Source of the DNA: Arthrobacter sp. PAMC25564
GTDB lineage: Bacteria > Actinomycetota > Actinomycetes > Actinomycetales > Micrococcaceae
NCBI RefSeq assembly: GCF_004798705.1
Contig: NZ_CP039290.1
Coordinates: forward strand, 1,426,001 to 1,490,000
DNA length: 64,000 nt
Direction: 5' to 3'
Made by a program: the position numbers and the translations under genes. Positions 44,311 to 52,830 of this stretch are shown here, piece after piece (within the stretch, counting starts at the first letter, position 1; the number at the start of each line of letters is the position of its first letter). The notes under the pieces were generated by a model. That model was not told the DNA's origin and did no database searches. It saw nothing but the letters and a program-made list of their open reading frames with translations.

Positions 44311-45659
44311 GCGCGCCCGAAACCACGCTGCCTCGCCCGCCCAGGCGCCGGGTCCACCCGGCGTGGACCGTGGCCGCCGTCGCCTTCCTGGCACTCGTCG
44401 GCGCCGCCGGATTCCGGGCCGCGCCCGGCGTGCTGATGGTCCCGCTGCAGAACGAATTCGGCTGGTCCACCACCATCCTCTCGGCCGCAGTGAGCATCAA
44501 CCTGGTCCTCTTCGGCCTCACGGCCCCGTTCGCCGCGGCCCTGATGGAACGTTTCGGCATCCGCGCCGTCACCTCCGTGGCCCTCGTCCTGATCGGTGCG
44601 GGCAGTGCGCTGACCGTGCTGGTGAACCAGTCCTGGCAGCTCCTGCTGACCTGGGGGCTGCTGATCGGGCTGGGCACGGGCTCCATGGCGCTGGTCTTCG
44701 CCGCCACCATCGCCAACACCTGGTTCGCCAGGAGCCGCGGCCTGGTAACCGGCATCCTCACCGCCGGGAGCGCCGCGGGGCAACTGGTCTTCCTGCCGCT
44801 CATCGCCGCGCTGGCGCAGGATCCGGGCTGGCGGCAGGCGTCGCTGCTGATTGGCGCCGGCGCGCTGGCCGTGGTGCCGCTCGTGCTGAAGTTCCTGAAG
44901 AACTCACCGGCCGACGTCGGCGCCCTGCCGTACGGGGCCGAAGCCGGGGCCGGCGCAGGGGCACCCGCAGCGGCGGATGCGGACGCCGTGGCTCCGGCCC
45001 CCGCGGGCGGGTCCGCCGGGCCCCGCCCGAATGCCGCCGTCCGGGCGCTGCAGGTGCTCAAGCGGGCCAGCAGGGTGCGGACGTTCTGGGCCCTCGTGGC
45101 CGGCTTCGCCATCTGCGGGGCCACCACCAACGGCCTGATCGGCACCCACTTCATCCCCTCGGCCCACGACCACGGCATGGCGGAAACGACGGCGGCCGGA
45201 TTGCTCGCCGTCGTCGGGATCTTCGACATCCTGGGGACCATCGCCTCCGGCTGGCTGACGGACCGCTTCAACCCGCGGATCCTGCTTGCCGTGTACTACC
45301 AGTTCCGCGGGATCGGGCTGCTGGTGCTGCCGCTGCTGCTCAGCGCCACGGTCCAGCCCAGCATGATCGTCTTCGTGGTGATCTACGGCCTGGACTGGGT
45401 GGCAACCGTGCCCCCGACCGCCGCGATCTGCCGGCAGGTGTTCGGCGCCGACGGCAGCGTGGTGTTCGGCTGGGTGTTCGCCGCCCACCAGCTCGGCGCG
45501 GCCGCCGCAGCACTGGCCGCCGGCGCCATCCGGGACGCCACCGGGCAGTACAACTACGCGTGGTTCGCCGCCGCCGCCATGTGCACCGTCGCCGCCGTGA
45601 TCAGCGCGACCATCCGCAAGGACACGGCCAGGAAGGAGGCGGTGCCGGTCCCGGCCTAG
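44307..45659 (+). CDS. MFS transporter
   Basis: 450 residues with 12 predicted membrane segments and an Ala/Pro/Gly-rich central loop (residues ~213-245). The start at 44307 overlaps the HxlR stop; earlier in-frame sequence is antisense or shadow. AAGFRAAPGVLMVPLQNEFGW at the first segment and GTIASGWLTDRFNPRILL in the second half fit the monocarboxylate/oxalate-formate antiporter-like MFS group. Substrate unknown; partner of the HxlR regulator. Confidence 0.88.
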   Translation: MSAPETTLPRPPRRRVHPAWTVAAVAFLALVGAAGFRAAPGVLMVPLQNEFGWSTTILSAAVSINLVLFGLTAPFAAALMERFGIRAVTSVALVLIGAGSALTVLVNQSWQLLLTWGLLIGLGTGSMALVFAATIANTWFARSRGLVTGILTAGSAAGQLVFLPLIAALAQDPGWRQASLLIGAGALAVVPLVLKFLKNSPADVGALPYGAEAGAGAGAPAAADADAVAPAPAGGSAGPRPNAAVRALQVLKRASRVRTFWALVAGFAICGATTNGLIGTHFIPSAHDHGMAETTAAGLLAVVGIFDILGTIASGWLTDRFNPRILLAVYYQFRGIGLLVLPLLLSATVQPSMIVFVVIYGLDWVATVPPTAAICRQVFGADGSVVFGWVFAAHQLGAAAAALAAGAIRDATGQYNYAWFAAAAMCTVAAVISATIRKDTARKEAVPVPA

Positions 45660-45681
45660 CCGGCGGAGATTCCCCACCATG

Positions 45682-45715
45682 GGGGGGTCCCGACGGCGCG
45701 GCGCCGGGACCCCCG
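45682..45715 (+). terminator. Hairpin after the MFS gene
   Basis: A 10-bp stem (45683-45692 with 45705-45714) with a GCGC-rich loop, 23 nt after the stop and just left of the insertion element. Confidence 0.55.
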
Positions 45716-45729
45716 ACCACGGCGGAGTC

Positions 45730-47612
45730 CTAGGAGGGTGCTGAACAATTTGCGTCGGTAATCTCGAAGGTTTAAGGCGTGCCTGCTGGACTTGCCGGCC
45801 CGGTGGTTAAGACTGGTCTTATGCAAGGACGTGAGCGGGAACAGCGGACGCTGTTGGACGTGGAGGCGCTGGCCGGGGAGCTGTTGGCCCCGGGCAGCGT
45901 TTTCGCGTTCCTGGCCGAACACCGGGGACGGTTGTTCCCTGATTCGATGATGGAGGACCTGTTCGGGTCGAAGCGGGGCAGGCCCTCGGTGCCGGCGCCG
46001 GTGATCGGCTCGGTGCTGGTGCTGCAGGCCCTGCAGGGGCTTTCGGACCGGGAGACCGCCGAGGCGTTGACGTATGACCTGCGGTGGAAGGCGGCCTGCG
46101 GGTACGCGCTGACGGATACCGCGTTCCACCCGACCACGCTCGTGTACTGGCGCAAGCGCCTGGCGGCAAGCGCGAACCCGCACCGGATCATGGACGCGGT
46201 CACCGAAGTCGTCACCGCCACCGGGATCCTCAAGGGCCGCAACCGCAGGGCACTTGACTCGACGGTCCTGGATGACGCGGTCGCACGGCAGGACACCGTC
46301 ACGCAGCTGATCGCCGCCGTGCGCCGCTTCGGCCGCGATGTGCCCGGCGGCAAGGACCTGATCGCGGCCCACGCCACCGGGTACGACTACACCCGTGCCG
46401 GGAAACCGGACATCGCCTGGGACGACGCGCAGGCCAGGGACGAGCTGATCTCCGCCCTGGTCAACGACGCGCTGGCGCTGCTGGCGGCGGTGGACCCGCA
46501 GCAGTTCGACAAAAACCCCGGCGATCCTTCCGATGCAGGCGATCCGAAGGCCGCCGAAGCGTATGCGCTGCTGGCGCTGGTTGCCGGGCAGGACGTGGAA
46601 CCGGCCGAGGACTCGGACGGCACGGACGGGCGGTGGAAGATCGCCCGGAAAACCGCCCCGGACCGGATGATCTCCATCGTGGACCCCGACGCGCGGCACG
46701 CCCACAAGACCCGCAAGGCGATGCGGGACGGATACAAGGCACACATCGTCAACGAGCCCGGGACCGGGATCGTGACTGCCGCCGCGGTAACGAAGGCCGC
46801 CGGCCCCGGTTCCTCGGATGCCGAGGCCGGGGCCGGGCTGCTGTCAGCGGACCCGACGGTGGAGGAAAACCAGCAGGTGGACGCCCTCGGTGATTCGGCC
46901 TACGGCACCGGGGACATGCTCAAGGCCCTCGCCGCGGCCGGACACCGGGCCCTGGTCAAACCCAAACCGCTGGCCGCCGCCATCGCCGGCGGATTCACGA
47001 TCGATGACTTCGCCTACGACAAGGCCGCCGGGACGCTGACCTGCCCGAACGGGCTCAGCCGCAGGATCACGGCCAAGGGCCGCGTCACCTTCGGCGCCGC
47101 CTGCCGCGGGTGCCCGCTGAAAGACAGGTGCACGACCGCGGCAGGCGGCCGCAAGATCGAACTGCATCCCGACCACGAACTGATGCGCGCCCACCGCGCC
47201 GCAGCCCGGAACGAGGACTTCCAGTCCGACTACAAACAGCACCGGCCCATGGTCGAACGCTCCATCGCGTGGCTCACCGCCGGGAACAACCGGCGCCTGC
47301 GCTACCTCGGCGTGGCGAAAAACGATGCCTGGTTCCGGCTCCGGGCCGGCGCGGTGAACCTCAAACGCCTCCTCAGCCTCGGGCTGACCGTCCGGGAGGG
47401 CGCCTGGGCCATCGCATAGCCCCGGGGCGCCAGCCGCGCCCTCCGGGCACCGCCGGCGAAGGCACCCACGCCCCCGCCGCCGATACTCCAAACGGGCCGG
47501 CGACCGGAAAACGCCCGTCCCGCCCGAACCCCCGAAACGACGAAGGGGCCGCCCCGGACGCCCAGACACCGAACCGGCCCCTCAAACAGCCATTAGTTCA
47601 GCGCGCTCCTAG
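45730..47612 (+). mobile_element. IS1182-family insertion sequence
   Basis: The element is bounded by CCTAGG at 45729 and 47608. Just inside are terminal repeats GAGGGTGCTGAAC (left) and GAGCGCGCTGAAC (right, reverse complement), 11 of 13 identical. CTAG at 45730-45733 and 47609-47612 is either the duplicated target or the element tips. It carries one complete transposase gene. The right end borders, and partly overlaps, a remnant of another IS1182 transposase in the opposite orientation. Confidence 0.88.
45821..47419 (+). CDS. IS1182-family transposase (DDE type)
   Basis: About 532 residues from the ATG at 45821 (MQGREREQRTLLD); an in-frame GTG at 45779 would add 14. The N-terminal domain has GRPSVPAPVIGSVLVLQALQ. 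The catalytic core contains RALDSTVLDD (first Asp), SIVDPDARHAHKTRKAMRDG and VDALGDSAYGTGDML (second Asp). Zinc-like cysteines lie in CRGCPLKDRC, followed by DYKQHRPMVERSIAWLT with the catalytic Glu. It appears intact, with no stops or shifts, so the element may be active. Confidence 0.92.
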   Translation: MQGREREQRTLLDVEALAGELLAPGSVFAFLAEHRGRLFPDSMMEDLFGSKRGRPSVPAPVIGSVLVLQALQGLSDRETAEALTYDLRWKAACGYALTDTAFHPTTLVYWRKRLAASANPHRIMDAVTEVVTATGILKGRNRRALDSTVLDDAVARQDTVTQLIAAVRRFGRDVPGGKDLIAAHATGYDYTRAGKPDIAWDDAQARDELISALVNDALALLAAVDPQQFDKNPGDPSDAGDPKAAEAYALLALVAGQDVEPAEDSDGTDGRWKIARKTAPDRMISIVDPDARHAHKTRKAMRDGYKAHIVNEPGTGIVTAAAVTKAAGPGSSDAEAGAGLLSADPTVEENQQVDALGDSAYGTGDMLKALAAAGHRALVKPKPLAAAIAGGFTIDDFAYDKAAGTLTCPNGLSRRITAKGRVTFGAACRGCPLKDRCTTAAGGRKIELHPDHELMRAHRAAARNEDFQSDYKQHRPMVERSIAWLTAGNNRRLRYLGVAKNDAWFRLRAGAVNLKRLLSLGLTVREGAWAIA

Positions 47613-47757
47613 GTTGAGGAGCCGACGCAGGTTCAGCCCCGCGATCCGTAGCTGCAGCCTGGCGTTGTTCCTGCTGATGCCGCGGTGCGCGTGCCGGGTA
47701 TCGGGGTCCGCGGTGGAGATCATCCGGTCCGGGGCGACCTTGCGGGCGAGCCAGGGC
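47598..47757 (-). pseudogene. Remnant of a second IS1182-type transposase
   Basis: On the minus strand the frame reads WLARKVAPDRMISTADPDTR, then HAHRGISRNNARLQLRIAGL, then NLRRLLNLGAR and a TGA at 47600. The first part matches the APDRMISIVDPDARHAHK core of the intact transposase. The last part matches its C-terminal WFRLRAGAVNLKRLLSLG. Roughly 200 intervening residues are deleted. Its stop codon falls inside the right terminal repeat of the intact element. Confidence 0.75.
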
Positions 47758-48168
47758 TCAGAGTTCGGAGTATCGGAAGGAGTGTGACTCCAAACCTTCG
47801 GGGTTGGGGCCGTAAATGGTGATCATCCGCGCGTAGACGGGTGCCCAGTATCGGCCCTTTCGTCCGGGATTCACGCGTGCCGAATCGCCCGGCTTCAGGA
47901 TGACAGTCTTGCCACCGCTCTCGATATGGAGTTCGCCTTCCAGCACGTAATTCGTCTCGGTGTGGGGGTGGAAGTCCTCCCAGGCGCAGGCCTCGAGCTC
48001 CCACTCCGAGAGGATGAAGTCGTCCCAGGGGCCGACAGGATTGGAAGTGATGAACCTGCAGCGGAGGCTCTGCCATTTGTCCTCCATAGGGGCCAGGGCC
48101 TGCGCAGGCCAGAAATTGATCGCAGTATCCGTCGTCAGTGCCGGGGCCTGGGGGGTGGTTGTGGTCAT
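47758..48168 (-). CDS. Cupin-domain protein 1
   Basis: 136 residues, single cupin. EDFHPHTETNYVLEGELHIES carries the HxH-x(4)-E-like metal ligands of cupin motif 1 (residues ~65-85), and KPGDSARVNPGRKGRYW corresponds to motif 2. The N-terminal third (TDTAINFWPAQALAPMEDKW) is not typical. It ends on the minus strand at the IS remnant and is divergent from cupin 2. Substrate unknown; possibly part of the monooxygenase cluster. Confidence 0.8.
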   Translation of the reverse strand: MTTTTPQAPALTTDTAINFWPAQALAPMEDKWQSLRCRFITSNPVGPWDDFILSEWELEACAWEDFHPHTETNYVLEGELHIESGGKTVILKPGDSARVNPGRKGRYWAPVYARMITIYGPNPEGLESHSFRYSEL

Positions 48169-48242
48169 GTCTTTTACCGTTTCTTCAGTGGGGAATCTGC
48201 TTTGCGGCGTGCTTTGGTGAATCGCAGCAACCTTGCGTCATC

Positions 48243-48369
48243 GTGATGCGGGTCACTGCATTCCCAAGACTGTGACAGGAACAAATGTTCAAGTCAATGG
48301 TCTCGAACTATTGACGTGAACATCCGTTCCTGTCACTGTTTGGGGACAAACATACGTGACTGGCATCAC
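48243..48369. promoter_or_regulatory. Mirror-image divergent promoter/operator region
   Basis: An almost symmetrical 127-bp block between the two divergent cupin genes. GTGATGCGGGTCAC (48243-48256) and GTGACTGGCATCAC (48356-48369) are inverted copies of a GTGA-N6-TCAC site, the core of CRP/GlxR-type operators. Between them lies a 65-bp interrupted palindrome (48272-48336) with arms GTGACAGGAAC/GTTCCTGTCAC, ATGTTCA/TGAACAT and GTCAAT/ATTGAC. Each half reads TTGAC, 17-18 nt containing GAACATnnGTTC, then CACNGT. This looks like two back-to-back promoters, each with an operator in its spacer. Confidence 0.6.
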
Positions 48370-48550
48370 ATCGGCGGCGCTCGGAGCAGAGCCCGGCGGG
48401 CCTCTGGAAATTAGCTGATGCCGGTTTGCAGAAGGTCCCTCCCGGAGCCCCAACCGGAGTTTCTGGGAGTGGTTTTAGCGCGGGCTCATATGTACCAAAA
48501 GATGAAAAGTTCTGACAAATCTTTCACAAACACTATTCACGGGAGAGACC

Positions 48551-48931
48551 ATGGAAACCACCCTCGTAGGAACACTGAGCAAGGCCGGATCCATCCACAA
48601 GGTGGAAGGAGGCTTCATCGGACTGCCGTCGATGAACGAGCCGGGGACGGTCGCTGCGATCGGCGATTCCCTCCACAACCCCGAGGGCTCGGTCATGTGC
48701 GCAGGATTCTTCGAGCTGAAGGCTTCAGATCCGCTGGTGTACACGTACACCTACGACGAAATGAAGGTCGTCATCCAGGGTGAATTCATCCTCACGGACC
48801 AGACGACGGGAGAAGTCACGCACGCCAAGGAACGCGATGTGCTGTTCTTCCCCAAGGGCACCACCGTCAAGTTCGAGACCCCCGAGTACGCCCTGGGGTT
48901 CTTCGCCGGCGACCGCACCTTCGCACCCTAG
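48551..48931 (+). CDS. Cupin-domain protein 2 (EutQ-like)
   Basis: 126 residues. DEMKVVIQGEFILTDQTTGE and ERDVLFFPKGTTVKFETPE follow the EutQ-type cupin pattern, with fewer histidines than classic metal cupins; METTLVGTLSK and MCAGFFELKASDPLVYTYTYDE precede. GGGAGAG lies 7 nt before the ATG. It is transcribed toward the flavin monooxygenase 213 nt downstream. In ethanolamine clusters EutQ proteins are acetate kinases or organiser-like; the role here is unknown. Confidence 0.78.
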   Translation: METTLVGTLSKAGSIHKVEGGFIGLPSMNEPGTVAAIGDSLHNPEGSVMCAGFFELKASDPLVYTYTYDEMKVVIQGEFILTDQTTGEVTHAKERDVLFFPKGTTVKFETPEYALGFFAGDRTFAP

Positions 48932-49144
48932 GGGCCTCCGCGGGTTCCCCATCCACGCCGCCGGCAACAGGCATCTGACTACTGTTCCCGGCGCATCGCC
49001 GGACACCCGGAAGACATGGCCGAGTACAAAGGCATCAGCCGCTACCGAACAGCAACATCAGGTTGGCTGCTTGCCTGGCACGTAGCGTATCTCAAGGCGT
49101 CGCACACGAGCGACCCAAACGATCCATTGGAAGAGGAGAGCAAC

Positions 49145-50545
49145 ATGACATTGCGAGTCGGAATCATTGGTGCGGGCCCCAGCGGCATGGCACAACTGCG
49201 GGCGTTTGAATCAGCACGTCAGAAAGGGGCCGAAATCCCCAGCATCATGTGCTTCGAGAAGCAGGACGAGTGGGGCGGCCAGTGGAACAACAGTTGGCGG
49301 ATCGGCCTGGATGCCCACGGCGAACCGGTCCACTCCAGCATGTACCGCCACCTGTGGTCCAACGGCCCCAAGGAGTGCCTGGAGTTCTCGGACTACTCCT
49401 TTGACGAGCACTTTGGTCAGCCGATTTCGTCCTTCCCGCCCCGGGAAGTCCTCTTCGACTACATCAAGGGCCGTGTGGAAAAGTCCGACGTCCGCAAGTA
49501 CGTCCGCTTCAACAGCGTTGCACGGCACACCAGCTACAACGAGGCCACCCAGGAATTCACGCTGACAGTGGAGGACCTCAAGACCAACATCACTGAAACC
49601 CATGTGTTCGACAAACTGGTGGTTGCCACCGGACACTTCTCCGTCCCGTCAGTCCCCGAGTTCAAGGGCATCAAATCCTTCCCGGGCGAAGTCCTGCACG
49701 CCCATGATTTCCGCGGGGCCGAGCGGTTCTACGGCAAGAACCTGCTGATGATCGGCAGCAGCTACTCCGCGGAGGACATTGGTATGCAGTCCCACAAGAT
49801 GGGCGCCGCATCCATCACCCTGAGCTACCGCACCACCCCCATGGCCTACGACTGGCCGGCGAACACGGTGGAGCGCCCGCTTGTCACCCACTTCAACGGT
49901 CCCACCGCATACTTCAGCGACGGCACCCAAGGCGACTTTGACGCCGTCGTACTTTGCACCGGATACCAGCACAAGTATCCGTACCTGCCCAGCGAGCTGT
50001 CGCTGAAGTCGCCGAACGTGCTGTACCCGGGCAACCTCTACAAGGGAGTGGTGTGGCAGCAGAACACCAACCTGTTCTACCTGGGCGCCCAGGACCAGTA
50101 CTACACCTTCAATATGTTTGACGCGCAGGCCTGGTTTGCCCGCGATGTGATGACCGGTGTGATAGAGCTGCCGCCGCTGGCCGAGCGCGAGGCGGACATC
50201 CAGGCCTGGCTGGAGCGTCAGGCCGCGCTGTCCGATCACGACGCCGAGGCCGATTTCCAGACGGACTATCTGCGAGAGCTCATCGACGCCACGGATTACC
50301 CGCCCTTCGACCTGGACGCAGTGTGCCAGCTGTTCAAGGACTGGATGCACCACAAGGAGACGGACATCCTGGGCTACCGCGACATGCTTCACCGCTCCGT
50401 GGTCACCGGCACCATGGCCACCAAGCACCACACCCGCTGGCTCAACGCCATGGATGACTCCATGGAGCGCTACCTGAACGGCCCTTCGCAGGATGCGGAC
50501 GCCGGCATACCAGCCGCTGTCACCGGCGCCGTGGCCGCCAGGTAA
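49145..50545 (+). CDS. Flavin-containing monooxygenase (class B, trimethylamine-monooxygenase-like)
   Basis: 466 residues from the ATG at 49145 (GAAGAGGAGAG upstream); the frame before it is non-coding. The FAD site GAGPSG is at residues 9-14, with the FMO fingerprint FPGEVLHAHDF near 178. An NADP-binding GSSYSAEDIG follows, and the C-terminal LCTGYQHKYPYL fits bacterial FMOs. Length and motifs resemble trimethylamine monooxygenase, which N-oxygenates small amines with NADPH and O2. Indole or other amines or sulfides are equally possible. It sits with cupins, an amine-oxidase remnant and an NCS1 permease. Confidence 0.87.
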   Translation: MTLRVGIIGAGPSGMAQLRAFESARQKGAEIPSIMCFEKQDEWGGQWNNSWRIGLDAHGEPVHSSMYRHLWSNGPKECLEFSDYSFDEHFGQPISSFPPREVLFDYIKGRVEKSDVRKYVRFNSVARHTSYNEATQEFTLTVEDLKTNITETHVFDKLVVATGHFSVPSVPEFKGIKSFPGEVLHAHDFRGAERFYGKNLLMIGSSYSAEDIGMQSHKMGAASITLSYRTTPMAYDWPANTVERPLVTHFNGPTAYFSDGTQGDFDAVVLCTGYQHKYPYLPSELSLKSPNVLYPGNLYKGVVWQQNTNLFYLGAQDQYYTFNMFDAQAWFARDVMTGVIELPPLAEREADIQAWLERQAALSDHDAEADFQTDYLRELIDATDYPPFDLDAVCQLFKDWMHHKETDILGYRDMLHRSVVTGTMATKHHTRWLNAMDDSMERYLNGPSQDADAGIPAAVTGAVAAR

Positions 50546-50632
50546 TTCCAGGACTTGCATGCGGCCAATTCAGGCACATTCCAAGACATACGACCCCATG
50601 GCTTCTTCGACCAGAACCCAACTCTGAATCTG

Positions 50633-50676
50633 CACAGCTCGGAGCCGGCCTCCGCCGACGCCGTCTCCGAGCTGTG
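50633..50676 (+). terminator. Hairpin downstream of the monooxygenase gene
   Basis: A 12-bp perfect stem CACAGCTCGGAG (50633-50644) with CTCCGAGCTGTG (50665-50676), without a T tract. Confidence 0.5.
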
Positions 50677-50702
50677 ACGGAATCGAACAATAATCCGACC
50701 CA

Positions 50703-50906
50703 GTGGATCTGCAGGCGGTGACTGCTGCTGTGCAGCAGTTCCTTCCCGATTCCGCTGTCCTCGCGATCGACTCACACGACTGGAACAAGGACGAGTTATC
50801 GCGTGGCACCTGGATAAATTACCGGCCAGGCCAGGTCATGAAGTTCTCCAACCAGCTTCACGAACCGCGCGGCCGGGTGCACTTCGCTAACTCCGGTCCC
50901 GGGTAG
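50703..50906 (+). pseudogene. Flavin amine oxidase C-terminal remnant
   Basis: The frame reads LQAVTAAVQQFLPDSAVLAI, DSHDWNKDELSRGTWINYRP, GQVMKFSNQLHEPRGRVHFA, then NSGPG and a stop. SRGTW..xRPGQ..x..xLxEPxGRVHFAxS is the FAD-binding C-terminal end of flavin monoamine oxidases. The following conserved GWxxGAIESG helix and the whole N-terminal part are missing. It lies inside the FMO cluster, so amine oxidation was probably once a two-enzyme capacity. Confidence 0.6.
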
Positions 50907-51011
50907 ATCGACGGGCGATCGGGTCTGGCCCCAGCCGGGCGAAACATCCCCCGCACTTCTTGGCACCACCGAGTTCCGGTGCTACTCCAACGCATTGAAA
51001 GTGGGCACAAC

Positions 51012-51176
51012 GTGAGCACAATCCAAGAGCAGTACAAAGAAGAACTCAACGTCAGACTGACCGAGTGGAAGTCCGGCACGCTCGAACCCCCCTTCAGGTT
51101 CGCCGACATGCGAACGCTGCTTGCCATCACCGTTGCTCTTCCCGTCATCGCTTTGATCGTGGGATGGTTCCTGTGA
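51012..51176 (+). CDS. Small membrane protein upstream of NCS1 transporter
   Basis: 54 residues from the GTG at 51012 (an ATG at 50979 would add 11). A polar helix (STIQEQYKEELNVRLTEWKS) is followed by a single C-terminal membrane segment (MRTLLAITVALPVIALIVGWFL). Its stop overlaps the permease start in GTGA form, so the two are translationally coupled. No family recognised. The tight coupling suggests a small subunit or stabiliser of the transporter. Confidence 0.6.
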   Translation: MSTIQEQYKEELNVRLTEWKSGTLEPPFRFADMRTLLAITVALPVIALIVGWFL

Positions 51177-52621
51177 CTCAGACTACGAACGGAATCTCAA
51201 CATCGGGAACCGAAGGATCGCTTCCCCTGTTGAGCCACGAGCGGAACTGGAGCCCCAGAGCCCTGTTCTTCAGCTCTGCCCAGGCTGCCGTAGCCACCTG
51301 GTGCTTCATCATCGGTGGATTTGTGGCCTTCTATCTGCCAGCGGTGCAAGGGTCCATCGTGATGATTGTGTCCATGCTGGCAGGAATGTTCCTGGTATTC
51401 CTGGCCACGGTCCCGATGGCAACGCGGTACGGGTTGGAGGCTGTACGCTCAACGCGGCCCGTCTTCGGAACCCGTGGTTCCCTCTTCGCCGTCGCCCTCA
51501 CCTTCCTCTTTACGATCGGGTGGGGGACCACGCTGATGATTTTCAGCGGAAAGTCCGCTGCCTTGCTGCTGGTCACTCTAGGCATCGTCAGCGAAACTAA
51601 TGGGCCCACCGCGCAGACAGTGAGCAGCCTCATCTGCCTTTTGGTCGTTTGGGCGCTCATCAGCCGCGGCCCCGGCATTCTTCGACGGGTTGGCGTAATT
51701 GTTGCGTGCTCGGTCCTTGCGCTTGGGATCATGGTCATCGTCGTGATTGTTGCCAAGGTCGGCTGGGGTGCCCTCCTCGAAGCCAAGCCGAGCGCCGCCA
51801 GCGGTAACAAGCTGTTGGACTACACGACGGCAATCGAGCTCATGCTCGCCACGGCCCTGTCCTGGTGGCCGTATGTCGGTGGCATGACGCGGTTCTCAAA
51901 GAGCACGAGTAAATCCGTACGGCCGGTAACCCTGGGACTTGGCCTCGCCCTCGCGATAATCTGCCTGATTGGTCTCTACACCGGCCTGATCTTCCCGGAT
52001 TCCGGTGGAAATCCACTACCTGGGCTGCTGGAAATCGGCGGAGTGTGGCTGGCCTTGCCGGCGTTCGCGTTCATCATCGTTGCCAACATCGGCACAGCGA
52101 TGGTCGGCACCTACACAGCAGCGCTTTCCCTCAAGCAGCAGCCTGCCATCGACGCCCGCCTTAGCTGGAGGGGTGCGACAACGGTGGCAGGACTGACTGT
52201 TGCCGCGGTAATCGTGTTCGTGGCGGAGCCTTTCTATGCCAATTTCGGAACCTTCCTCACCCTCTCGGCCGTCGTCTTCGGCCCGCTGTGCGGGCTCCAA
52301 ATCGCCGACTACTTCATCATCAGGAAGCAACGTCTGGACTTGGACGGTCTGTACAACGACGGCGCAGGGTCTGCGTACTGGTATTGGAAGGGGATGAATA
52401 TACCGGGCTTTGTCAGCATGGCCGTTGGCATCGTGGTCTACTTCCTTCTACTTGACCCGATCACGTTTGCGTCCTCTCCCGTGTTTGCCTTCACGACCGC
52501 TACGCTGCCGTCAACGCTGGCCACGGCCGTCGCCTATGTGATCCTGGCGCGGCTTCAGCCCAAGGCGTATGGGCCGAGTGCGTTGCCGCTTGATGCCAAA
52601 AATGCCCTGACAAACAGCTGA
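51173..52621 (+). CDS. NCS1-type (nucleobase:cation symporter-like) permease
   Basis: 482 residues with about 12 membrane segments. The N-terminal RNWSPRALFFSSAQAAVATW, then FGTRGSLFAVALTFLFTIGW and ALSWWPYVGGMTRFSK fit NCS1 transporters of cytosine, hydantoin, allantoin or related N-heterocycles. The GTG at 51173 overlaps the small gene's stop; an ATG at 51164 is possible. Probably imports the substrate of the neighbouring monooxygenase/cupin genes. GC content appears lower here than in flanking core genes, consistent with acquisition. Confidence 0.83.
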   Translation: MTQTTNGISTSGTEGSLPLLSHERNWSPRALFFSSAQAAVATWCFIIGGFVAFYLPAVQGSIVMIVSMLAGMFLVFLATVPMATRYGLEAVRSTRPVFGTRGSLFAVALTFLFTIGWGTTLMIFSGKSAALLLVTLGIVSETNGPTAQTVSSLICLLVVWALISRGPGILRRVGVIVACSVLALGIMVIVVIVAKVGWGALLEAKPSAASGNKLLDYTTAIELMLATALSWWPYVGGMTRFSKSTSKSVRPVTLGLGLALAIICLIGLYTGLIFPDSGGNPLPGLLEIGGVWLALPAFAFIIVANIGTAMVGTYTAALSLKQQPAIDARLSWRGATTVAGLTVAAVIVFVAEPFYANFGTFLTLSAVVFGPLCGLQIADYFIIRKQRLDLDGLYNDGAGSAYWYWKGMNIPGFVSMAVGIVVYFLLLDPITFASSPVFAFTTATLPSTLATAVAYVILARLQPKAYGPSALPLDAKNALTNS

Positions 52622-52830
52622 GCTCGTCTAAGGCATGTCTCCATAGTGGCGTAGTCTCCGGGCTCGCAGCAGCGACCGGTTCCCCTCTGTGGCGCGGGGC
52701 TCCGCGCGGAACTGCGGCGCGCTCCCTGGGCACTTTGGCACGGACACGCCGTCACTTGGCCGCCCCGGTGCCCGGATCGGCTCCAAAGTTTCCCCGGACG
52801 GCGGCCCGGGAGATCAGGACCGGCCGGAAC
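52622..52830. other. Intergenic stretch without a supported gene
   Basis: About 210 bases between convergent genes. I see no ribosome site, strong hairpin or recognisable remnant; short frames here look random. Confidence 0.5.
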
